Shown piece by piece: positions 8,623 through 16,485 of a DNA stretch of 43,140 nt. This stretch comes from Gammaproteobacteria bacterium (GTDB taxonomy: Bacteria > Pseudomonadota > Gammaproteobacteria > Steroidobacterales > Woeseiaceae), in the NCBI GenBank assembly GCA_022600955.1, contig JAHZJK010000022.1, forward strand, positions 1-43,140, in the 5' to 3' direction. The position numbers and the translations under genes are program-made. The first letter of the stretch is position 1; each line of letters starts with the position of its first letter. Below the pieces are notes generated by a model. That model did no database searches. It was not told where the DNA came from and saw nothing but the letters and a program-made list of their open reading frames with translations.

Positions 8623-9223
8623 GCCAGTGCTCTCCCAACTTCTCCCGCAGCGCGTGAACCGCCCGGGAGTAATGCGTCTTGACGCTGCCCTCACTACAGC
8701 CCATTGCTATCGCGGTGCCTGCCACATCAAGACCTTCAAACATCCTCAACATGAATGCCTCGCGCTGCCGCGCAGGCAGTTCATGCACCGCAACCTCCAG
8801 GCCCTGCATTGCCTCGGAGTTCTGAATCTCTTCGTCCGGGGTCCGGCCGGCGGGATCCGGCGCTGCCGCAATAACATCATAGTCATTGTCATCCTGTTTC
8901 GCTTTGCCAAACCACACCATGACCCGATTCCGGACAGCCTGGCGCCTGTGCCAGTCGCGTACGCCGTTTTGCAAAATGCGGTAAAAAAGCGGTGTCCACT
9001 CTTCACTGCCGCGCCCGGCATAGTTACGTGCCAACTTGATCATCGCGTCCTGTACGAGATCCAGCGCCTCATCGCGATCTCGCACGCCAATTTCGGCGAT
9101 GCGCAACGCACGTCGCTCCACCTCAGCAAGAAACTGATTGAGTTGCTGTTGTTTTTGCAGTGTCCGTGCCTCTGTCGCCTTCGGTCTGCACGATACCGCA
9201 AATAATGCAGTGCCTGCGGTCAT
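8615..9223 (-). CDS. RNA polymerase sigma factor, ECF type
   Basis: Sigma region 2 is visible as RDRDEALDLVQDAMIKLARNY with a following tryptophan segment, and region 4 as LPARQREAFMLRMFEGLDVAGTA and the helix-turn-helix GCSEGSVKTHYSRAVHALREKL. The length is 202 residues from the ATG at 9223, which has GGAG about 10 bases upstream. The GTG at 9298 would add 25 residues not expected in the family. The gene heads an operon with the membrane partner, the acidic peptide and DUF3106, and is divergent from priA. It probably controls an envelope-related response, possibly including its own operon. Confidence 0.87.
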   Translation of the reverse strand: MTAGTALFAVSCRPKATEARTLQKQQQLNQFLAEVERRALRIAEIGVRDRDEALDLVQDAMIKLARNYAGRGSEEWTPLFYRILQNGVRDWHRRQAVRNRVMVWFGKAKQDDNDYDVIAAAPDPAGRTPDEEIQNSEAMQGLEVAVHELPARQREAFMLRMFEGLDVAGTAIAMGCSEGSVKTHYSRAVHALREKLGEHWHE

Positions 9224-9332
9224 ATCCCTTGACTCCACCACGTGGTCATCTAAGTTGTCTTCCCTGTTTAACGCCCCGGAAGCGTGCCGGTTGACCACTT
9301 TCAGTCAAAATCATCATTATTATGTTAAATAA

Positions 9333-11540
9333 ATGAGTGATACCTCCATACTCAAGGTCGCTGTCAACGTGCCGCTATCGACGGCTTTTGATTACCGTCC
9401 TCTCGCTGGCACACCGCTACCCGAGCCCGGCGCGCGCGTGCTGGTTCCGTTTGGCCGGCGCCAGCAAGTCGGACTGGTCCTCGAACATGCCGATAGCTCT
9501 GAAATCCCGCTTGAAAAACTACGCCGATGTTCACAGCTTCTCGACGCAAGACCGCTTCTGTCAGCCAATGACCTCTGGCTGATCCGCTTTACGAGTGACT
9601 ACTACCACCACCCCATCGGTGAAGTCGCAGCCACTGCGCTACCCGCTCTGCTGCGGCACGGAAAGGCGCTGCACCCAAAGGTCGAGATGGTCGCGATCAC
9701 CAGCGCCGCGGCTACAGCGGACTTTGAGTCCCTGCGCCGTCGCGCGCCCAAACAGGCAGAACTGCTTGAGCTGCTGGTCGATGCTGGTGACGGTGGCATG
9801 GATGCTGATCTGCTCACAGAGACACTGCCAAACTGGCGCCGGGTCGCGAAGGCGCTGCGCGAAAAAGGCCTGCTCTCAGGCTTCGAATCCCGCGCGCCTG
9901 ACTACGACGAACGCATCGTCGCTGAGAAGGCAGCAGATCACGAGCTTAACGCTGGGCAGAGCGACGCCCTCAAGTCCTTACGCACTAGTGACGCGTTTGC
10001 TGCGTTCCTGCTCGACGGGGTAACCGGTTCCGGTAAGACCGAGGTGTATCTGCACCGCATGCGTGATGTCATCGATCGTGGCCTACAGGTGCTGGTGCTG
10101 GTTCCGGAGATTGGTCTTACCCCACAACTCGTCGATCGCCTGCGCGCGCGTCTCGGCATCGAGCCTGTGCTGTTGCACTCAGGCCTGAGTGATATTGCGC
10201 GACTTTCGGCATGGCGTGCCGCGCGCTCCGGTGCGGCACGCCTGATCGTCGGCACGCGCTCCGCGATATTCACACCATTACCCAACGCCGGGCTCATTAT
10301 TGTCGATGAAGAACATGACCACTCGTTCAAACAACAAGAGGGCCTGCGGTACTCGGCCCGTGACCTCGCTATCGCCAAAGCCAAGCACCTCGACATCCCG
10401 ATAATCCTGGGTAGCGCCACCCCTACACTGGAAATGCTGCAACACTGCCGTAACGGCGGCTACCAGCATTTGCTGTTGCCGACCCGTGCCGGTGATGCGC
10501 AACCACCGCAGGTCCGCTTGATCGATACGATTCGCACGCCAGCCACCGACGGCGTCAGTGAACCGCTCGGCGCGGCTATTGAGAAGCACCTCAATGCCGG
10601 CGGTCAGGCCCTGATTTTTCTTAATCGCCGTGGATTCGCGCCGACATTGATCTGCAACGGCTGCGGGCATATTGCGGGCTGTCAACGTTGTGATTCGCGA
10701 CTAACCGTGCATGCCAACAGCAAGCTGCTTCGTTGTCACCATTGTGGTGCAACGCGGCCGTTGACTGACACTTGCGACGAATGCGGCGAGAACGTCAAGC
10801 CGCTTGGTGAAGGAACTGAGAGACTCGAAGAATCCCTCACTGCGCGCTTCCCAGGCCACACGATCAAGCGTATCGACAGCGACAGCACGCAACGCAAAGG
10901 TTCGATGCATGCAGCATTGCAGAGCGCAACTCGCGGCGATGCCGATATACTGGTTGGTACGCAAATGCTCTCCAAAGGACACCATTTTCCGAACCTGACG
11001 CTGGTAGGCATCGTCAACGCAGACCAGGGCTTGTTTGGCACCGACTTTCGCAGTAGCGAACGCATGGCCCAGTCGATCGTTCAGGTCGCGGGCCGCTCAG
11101 GTCGCGAACACCGGGCTGGCGAGGTTCTGATTCAAACCGCCTTTCCCGACAACGCATTCTGGAAGACGCTCATTGACGGCGGTTACCGGCAAATCTCGGA
11201 CGAAGCGCTGGCGGAGCGCGAAATTACGCGCTGGCCACCGTACACTCGCCTTGCGCTGTTACGCTCTGCGGCGACGCGGCATGCGGACGCGCACCGTTTT
11301 CTCGATGTTGCACGGCGCTTTCTGGCGAATGATAGCAGCGACGCTCTGCGCATACTCGGCCCGGTAGACGCACCGATGGCGCGCAAGGCAGGGCGCTATC
11401 GAGCACAACTGTTGTTGCAGAGCAGCGACCGCAGCACGCTGCACCATGTCTTGCGGCGGTTGCGGCCACTGCTCGAGAATGACGCCACAGCACGCAAGGT
11501 ACGCTGGTCTATCGACGTAGATCCCATAGAACTTTTCTGA
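9333..11540 (+). CDS. priA: Primosomal protein N' (replication restart helicase PriA)
   Basis: PriA is the DNA helicase that reloads the replisome at stalled forks. The 735 residues show the N-terminal DNA-binding domain, Walker A GVTGSGKT at 229-236, the DEEH box at 325-328, and a zinc module with eight cysteines (440, 443, 449, 452, 467, 470, 480, 483). Downstream are helicase motifs V (GTQMLSKGHHFP) and VI (QVAGRSGR). All key residues are intact and the size is normal. The gene is preceded by the divergent ECF operon and followed, 65 bases later, by argS. Confidence 0.97.
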   Translation: MSDTSILKVAVNVPLSTAFDYRPLAGTPLPEPGARVLVPFGRRQQVGLVLEHADSSEIPLEKLRRCSQLLDARPLLSANDLWLIRFTSDYYHHPIGEVAATALPALLRHGKALHPKVEMVAITSAAATADFESLRRRAPKQAELLELLVDAGDGGMDADLLTETLPNWRRVAKALREKGLLSGFESRAPDYDERIVAEKAADHELNAGQSDALKSLRTSDAFAAFLLDGVTGSGKTEVYLHRMRDVIDRGLQVLVLVPEIGLTPQLVDRLRARLGIEPVLLHSGLSDIARLSAWRAARSGAARLIVGTRSAIFTPLPNAGLIIVDEEHDHSFKQQEGLRYSARDLAIAKAKHLDIPIILGSATPTLEMLQHCRNGGYQHLLLPTRAGDAQPPQVRLIDTIRTPATDGVSEPLGAAIEKHLNAGGQALIFLNRRGFAPTLICNGCGHIAGCQRCDSRLTVHANSKLLRCHHCGATRPLTDTCDECGENVKPLGEGTERLEESLTARFPGHTIKRIDSDSTQRKGSMHAALQSATRGDADILVGTQMLSKGHHFPNLTLVGIVNADQGLFGTDFRSSERMAQSIVQVAGRSGREHRAGEVLIQTAFPDNAFWKTLIDGGYRQISDEALAEREITRWPPYTRLALLRSAATRHADAHRFLDVARRFLANDSSDALRILGPVDAPMARKAGRYRAQLLLQSSDRSTLHHVLRRLRPLLENDATARKVRWSIDVDPIELF

Positions 11541-11605
11541 CGGCCCTATACAGGTGTGCATAACCCGGTAGAATTGCCGGCTCGCTCAATCACGCCAGAC
11601 CCTCA

Positions 11606-13354
11606 ATGAAGCACATTGTCGCAAAACAACTGAAAGACGCCCTCGCCCAGCTCCCCGCACTTGAAGCGGCTGCCGCTGGCCTTGAAATAGAGGCAACTGT
11701 CGAACGCACGCGTGATCCGGAACACGGTGACTTCGCCAGCAACATCGCAATGCGCCTGGCAAAGCCAGCACGCAAGAGTCCGCGCGACATCGCGGCGGAC
11801 ATCATCGCGACGCTCGGCGATAGTGCAGCTGTCGACAAAGTCGAGATTGCTGGTCCGGGCTTTATGAATTTCTACCTGAGCCCGACTGCATTTCACGACG
11901 AGCTGCAGGCCGTCCTGGAAGCGGGTGACCAATATGGGCGACAGGCGCCGAAAGACGGGCCGAAGATTTTGCTCGAGTACGTCTCGGCAAACCCGACAGG
12001 GCCCCTGCATGTCGGACACGGCCGTGGTGCAGCATACGGCGCGACGCTCGGCAATCTGCTCGAGGCTGCCGGATACGAGGTACACCGCGAGTACTACGTC
12101 AATGACGGCGGCAGGCAGATGGACATTCTGGGGGCCAGTGTCTGGTTGCGCTGGCTCGAGGAAAACGGCGTGTCGGTGCCGTTTCCACTTGGCGGGTACC
12201 GCGGTGACTATATCCGTGACATTGCCCTGAGTATTGACACTGACGGCCTTACACCAGTGGCAGCGGCCGACATCATAGCCGGCTTGCCCGAGAACAGCGA
12301 AGAGAACAAGGACACCTACGTCGATGCGCTCGTCGCCCGAGCTCGCGAGTTACACAGCGTGGATGGCTTTGACCGTATCCGGCAGCAGTCTCTGGAGTCG
12401 ATCCGTGACGAAATCAAGGACGACCTTGCAGAGTTTGGTGTCACCTTCGACAAATGGTACTCAGAACAGAGCCTGACAAAGAACAACGCTATCGATGACG
12501 CGATAGACGTGCTTCGCGAACGCGGCGTACTCTATGAAAAGGACGGCGCGACCTGGTTTCCGTCAACCGATTACGGGGATGACAAAGATCGCGTTGTCAT
12601 TCGTGACAATGGCGTAAAAACCTATTTTGCTTCTGACATTGCCTATCACTATGAAAAGCGCGAGCGTGGCTTCGATCACCTGATCGACATCCTCGGACAA
12701 GACCATCATGGTTACGTCACGCGCGTGCGCGCAGGGCTGGAGGCGATGGGATATCGCGGCGAGGACCTAGAAGTTAAACTGGTGCAGTTCGTCGCGCTGT
12801 ACCGCGGTGGCAAGAAAGTACAGATGTCCACGCGCTCCGGTGAATTTGACACTTTGCGACAGCTGCGCGCCGAAGTCGGCAACGATGCGGCGCGTTTCTA
12901 CTACGTAATGCGCTCGAACGATCAGCCGCTGGATTTCGACCTCGAAATCGCGACCTCGCAATCCAATGACAATCCTGTATTTTACATTCAGTACGCACAT
13001 GCGCGCGTTGCCAGTGTGTTTCGGCAGCTGACAGAAAAGGCGCTCGAATGGGACCAGGCAGTGGGACGCGAATCTGCAGCCCTGTTGGTTGAGCCTCAGG
13101 AGAAAGCGCTTATGAGTTCACTGAGCCGCTATCCGGAGGTGCTTGAGCTGGCCGCAAATAATCGAGCACCGCAACACCTGGTGCACTACTTGCGTGACCT
13201 GGCGAATGACTTTCACACGTACTACAACGCGCACGGGTTTATTGTCGACGATGCGGATTTGCGAAACGCTCGACTCTACCTGATCAGCGCCGCCCGCATC
13301 GTGCTCGCCAACGGACTCGAGCTACTTGGCGTCTCTGCACCGGAAAAGATGTAG
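11606..13354 (+). CDS. argS: Arginyl-tRNA synthetase
   Basis: This is a class I aminoacyl-tRNA synthetase that charges tRNA-Arg. In the 582 residues, the HIGH motif appears as HVGH (135-138) within SANPTGPLHVGHGRGA, and the KMSKS-equivalent as KKVQMST (403-409). The arginine-binding DHH segment (GQDHHGY, 364-370) is present and the DALR-type anticodon domain fills the C-terminus. It ends TAG, whose last base is the first base of the GTG of the SPOR gene. This arrangement, priA-argS-SPOR, is common in gammaproteobacteria. Confidence 0.97.
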   Translation: MKHIVAKQLKDALAQLPALEAAAAGLEIEATVERTRDPEHGDFASNIAMRLAKPARKSPRDIAADIIATLGDSAAVDKVEIAGPGFMNFYLSPTAFHDELQAVLEAGDQYGRQAPKDGPKILLEYVSANPTGPLHVGHGRGAAYGATLGNLLEAAGYEVHREYYVNDGGRQMDILGASVWLRWLEENGVSVPFPLGGYRGDYIRDIALSIDTDGLTPVAAADIIAGLPENSEENKDTYVDALVARARELHSVDGFDRIRQQSLESIRDEIKDDLAEFGVTFDKWYSEQSLTKNNAIDDAIDVLRERGVLYEKDGATWFPSTDYGDDKDRVVIRDNGVKTYFASDIAYHYEKRERGFDHLIDILGQDHHGYVTRVRAGLEAMGYRGEDLEVKLVQFVALYRGGKKVQMSTRSGEFDTLRQLRAEVGNDAARFYYVMRSNDQPLDFDLEIATSQSNDNPVFYIQYAHARVASVFRQLTEKALEWDQAVGRESAALLVEPQEKALMSSLSRYPEVLELAANNRAPQHLVHYLRDLANDFHTYYNAHGFIVDDADLRNARLYLISAARIVLANGLELLGVSAPEKM

Positions 13355-13944
13355 TGGCGCAGCGAAAGAGAAAAAGGCGTTCAACTCGCAACCGAAAGAA
13401 AGACGACTATCCCGGCTGGGTGTGGATGTTCTTCGGCCTGGCGATCGGCCTGTCCGTCGCGTTCGCAATCTACGTCAATGACCGAGAGCCTGTGACGGAG
13501 CCCGTCGCCGTTGGCAGCCCTGAGCCCGCCAGCCTGCAAGGTTCGATCGACAAGAATGGCGAAACAGCAGCGCTGCCGGCTGAAGAACAGAAGCCAGCGG
13601 ACAAGCGTTTTACTTTCTATGACATTTTGCCGAATTTTGAGGTCACAACACCGGAAGCAGAGGTCGCCGCGGAGCGCCAGGATTCCGCCCCTCAGGCGAT
13701 CGAGGAACCGGGCGTCTATGTTCTGCAGGCTGGTTCGTTCTCGGCACATGCCGATGCTGATCGGCGTCGTGCGGAACTCGCACTACACGGAATCGAGTCT
13801 CATATTCAGCGCGTCAAGGTTAACGACCGCAACTATCACCGCGTTTACATTGGGCCGACCGACGACCTCGATAATCTGAACCTGTTACGTAGCCGCTTGC
13901 GCGCAGCAAAGATTGACGTATTGCGCATACGACTCAGTGATTAG
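13354..13944 (+). CDS. SPOR-domain cell-division-type protein (FtsN-like)
   Basis: This 196-residue bitopic protein has a very basic cytoplasmic N-terminus (QRKRKRRSTRNRKK), one membrane helix at about 22-42, a periplasmic linker rich in Pro and Glu, and a C-terminal SPOR domain from about 120 to 194 (YVLQAGSF ... VYIGP). SPOR domains bind denuded glycan at the division septum. The placement right after argS matches FtsN-like genes in other gammaproteobacteria. The GTG start overlaps the argS stop by one base. It probably works in septal peptidoglycan synthesis. It is shorter than E. coli FtsN (319 residues), so the orthology is tentative. Confidence 0.85.
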   Translation: MAQRKRKRRSTRNRKKDDYPGWVWMFFGLAIGLSVAFAIYVNDREPVTEPVAVGSPEPASLQGSIDKNGETAALPAEEQKPADKRFTFYDILPNFEVTTPEAEVAAERQDSAPQAIEEPGVYVLQAGSFSAHADADRRRAELALHGIESHIQRVKVNDRNYHRVYIGPTDDLDNLNLLRSRLRAAKIDVLRIRLSD

Positions 13945-15106
13945 CGCCGCGAGAATTCTGGGTACGATCTTGCTACTGCAGCTGGCGGCCTGCGCCACGG
14001 TCCCCCAGCCCGTCGTTCAGGAAGAAACACCGCCGCCGGTTATACCTGAGCCAGCAGTGCTGCCACCTCCGCCGCCACCGCCCGATAAAACAGAACTTCG
14101 AATCAGCATCGCGTCAGTCGGCGACATGATGATCGGCACCGATTACCCCGACAATCACTTGCCTGATGACGATGGGGTCAGCTTCCTGGCGGCTGTTGCG
14201 CCAGCGCTCAGGAGTGCGGACATCACTTTCGGAAATCTCGAAGGCGTGCTGGTTGATGGTGGCGAACCGGGCAAGAAGTGCAGCAACCCGAAAGCGTGTT
14301 ACCTGTTTCGCTCGCCAACTCGATACGCAGCGCATTATCGCGCAGCGGGCTTCGACGTGATGAGTCTCGCCAACAATCACGCACGAGACTTTGGTGAAGA
14401 AGGACGCACCAGTAGCATGGACGCGCTCGCGGCTCACCATATGGCGAGTTCGGGACGAGAAGGGACCTACGGAATAATCAAACGCAACGGCTTGTCCGTG
14501 GCATTTTTGTCTTTTGCGGTTACGAAGAACTCCAACATGATGCTCGACTATGAGTTCGCGTTCAGCTGGATTGCATCCTTCGACAAACAGCACGATATCG
14601 TCGTCGTGTCGTTTCACGGCGGGGCGGAAGGCGCGGATGTGACGCACATACCTTTCGCAGAAGAGGAATACTACGGAGAGCCGCGCGGCGACGTCGTCTG
14701 GTTCGCACGCGGCGCCGTCGATGCAGGGGCTGATCTGGTAATTGGGCACGGACCGCATGTCGTTCGCGGCATGGAACGCTACAAGGATCGCCTTATTGCC
14801 TACAGCCTCGGTAACTTTGCGACCTACTACGGTATCAGCGTTGCAGGCATCAAAGGCATAGCACCGATCCTGACGACGACACTGGACGGCAACGGCGCTT
14901 TTGTTGAAGGCTCGATCGTGTCAACAATCCAGCTCCGACCTGCAGGTCCGAGCATCGACGCGAAACGACGCGCGCTAAACCTGATACGCGGCCTTTCGAG
15001 CGAAGACTTCGGGACAACGGGCCTGGCGTTTCTTGCCGACGGCCGTTTGCTCCCTGCAGCGCGCGAACCGGTGCAACCTCATATCCTGGTTCCGCTACAG
15101 AACTAG
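13937..15106 (+). CDS. CapA-family metallophosphoesterase-like lipoprotein
   Basis: The protein has 389 residues from the GTG at 13937, which overlaps the SPOR gene stop (GTGATTAG). This start gives a compact lipoprotein signal with lipobox LAAC (Cys19). A run of seven prolines follows at about residues 43-50, before the PGA_cap domain. That domain is recognised from ASVGDMMIG, FGNLEGVL, SLANNHARDFG, VSFHGGAE and VIGHGPHVVRG, the metal-binding motifs of the CapA/PgsA family. The family includes poly-gamma-glutamate capsule synthesis proteins, but no capB/capC is nearby, so capsule synthesis is not supported. An outer-membrane-anchored phosphoesterase acting on the envelope is the likely role. 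The gene converges with ntrX. Confidence 0.85.
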   Translation: MISAARILGTILLLQLAACATVPQPVVQEETPPPVIPEPAVLPPPPPPPDKTELRISIASVGDMMIGTDYPDNHLPDDDGVSFLAAVAPALRSADITFGNLEGVLVDGGEPGKKCSNPKACYLFRSPTRYAAHYRAAGFDVMSLANNHARDFGEEGRTSSMDALAAHHMASSGREGTYGIIKRNGLSVAFLSFAVTKNSNMMLDYEFAFSWIASFDKQHDIVVVSFHGGAEGADVTHIPFAEEEYYGEPRGDVVWFARGAVDAGADLVIGHGPHVVRGMERYKDRLIAYSLGNFATYYGISVAGIKGIAPILTTTLDGNGAFVEGSIVSTIQLRPAGPSIDAKRRALNLIRGLSSEDFGTTGLAFLADGRLLPAAREPVQPHILVPLQN

Positions 15107-15117
15107 CGCGTCGTCAC

Positions 15118-16485
15118 TCAATCGTCTGAGCCGACCGATTTGAAATCAACGCCAAGTGATCGAAGCTTCCTGTAGAGATGCGTTCGCTCCATACCAACGC
15201 GTTTGGCGAGCTGCCCTACTTTGCCGTCACACAATACGAGCTGCTGTTGCAGGTAGGATCGTTCGAAATGTTCGCGTGCCTCACGTAATGGCAGCGACAA
15301 CAGATCCTGTTTAACGAGTGGCTCATCGACCGGCGTTGCGGCGCTAATCTCGGCTTCAACCTCATCCAGAGCAATATCGTCACTGCTACCCGTTAGCAAC
15401 AACCGCCTTACAAGGTTCTTCAGTTCGCGAACATTGTCGGGCCACGGATAGTTTCGCAAGCGATTCTGTGCGGCGACGCTAAAGCGACGAAATGTCAGGC
15501 CTTCTGCATCAACCAGTTTATCGACGTAGTAGGTGAGGAGCTCCGGTACATCTTCCGAGTAATCCCGCAATGGAGGAACACGCAGGCTCAGCACACTCAG
15601 GTTCGAGACGAGATCCCGGCGCAGCTTCCCGGCGTCAAGTAATGACTCATAGTCACCACTCACAGTCGCGACAACTCGAGCCTTTAGTGCGACTGGAGTA
15701 TTACCACCGACGCGCGTAAAGCGACCATCCTCGATAACTCCGAGCAGGACTTTCTGCGCGGCATCGCTGAGGTCGGACAGTTCGTCGATCACGAGTGTTC
15801 CATTTCCAGCTCGCTCAACAAATCCAGCCGTCACCTCCGAGCCCTGCTCTCTGCCCAATAACTGCACTTCGAGATTGCTGTCGGTGATTGAAGCCGCCGT
15901 CAAGCTGGTCAAAGGTTCATCCGCACGACGACTAAGCGCATGCATGTAGCGGGCGAACGCGCCACGACCCGTTCCCGGTTCGCCACTCAACAATACAGAA
16001 CCTTCATGCCGTGCGTATTGCTGCACGCGTTCACGCAGCGCCTGCATCAACTGGCTGCGGCCGACCGGTGCCAGCAAGGACGGCAACAGGTTACGTGCTG
16101 CGCGCGACTGCTTGCCTGCGGATTCGAGTGCCGCCTCTACGGTTCGCAACAGCTTCGCGAGCGACAATGGTTTCTCGACGAAGTCGAATGCGCCCAGACG
16201 AGTCGCTTCGACCGCTGTATCAACAGTACCGTGACCAGACATGATTACGACCGGACAATTGAGATCGCCGCTCTCAGACCATTCACGCAGCAACGTGATG
16301 CCGTCGGTGCCGGGCATCCAGATATCGAGCAACACCAGGTCGAATTTCGTCGCCGTACGTTCAACCCGTGCTTCCTCAGCATTGCCGGCAACCGTAACGC
16401 CATAGCCTTCGTCCGACAAAATATCCTGGATCAATGCCCTGATATCGGCTTCGTCATCTACTACGAGTACGTGGGGATTGGTCAC
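15118..16485 (-). CDS. ntrX: NtrX-like response regulator lacking the sigma-54 GAFTGA motif
   Basis: This is a 455-residue regulator of the NtrC family. The receiver domain has phospho-acceptor Asp54 in LVLLDIWMPG. The AAA+ domain has a Walker A-like GEPGTGRG at 168-175, and the Fis-type helix-turn-helix lies at 425-448. The loop that normally reads GAFTGA and contacts sigma-54 is replaced by a GSEVTA-type sequence near residue 215. The loss of this motif has been described for Brucella NtrX, so the protein may act as a sigma-70-type regulator. The Walker A is also unusual (GRG in place of GKE/GKS). The ATG overlaps the ntrY stop (ATGA). The assignment to NtrX rests on this pairing. Confidence 0.88.
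   Translation of the reverse strand: MTNPHVLVVDDEADIRALIQDILSDEGYGVTVAGNAEEARVERTATKFDLVLLDIWMPGTDGITLLREWSESGDLNCPVVIMSGHGTVDTAVEATRLGAFDFVEKPLSLAKLLRTVEAALESAGKQSRAARNLLPSLLAPVGRSQLMQALRERVQQYARHEGSVLLSGEPGTGRGAFARYMHALSRRADEPLTSLTAASITDSNLEVQLLGREQGSEVTAGFVERAGNGTLVIDELSDLSDAAQKVLLGVIEDGRFTRVGGNTPVALKARVVATVSGDYESLLDAGKLRRDLVSNLSVLSLRVPPLRDYSEDVPELLTYYVDKLVDAEGLTFRRFSVAAQNRLRNYPWPDNVRELKNLVRRLLLTGSSDDIALDEVEAEISAATPVDEPLVKQDLLSLPLREAREHFERSYLQQQLVLCDGKVGQLAKRVGMERTHLYRKLRSLGVDFKSVGSDD

Noticed and set aside
9291..9323. TTGACC and TATTAT as a priA promoter
   Set aside because: The spacing is 21 bases, too long for a standard sigma-70 promoter.
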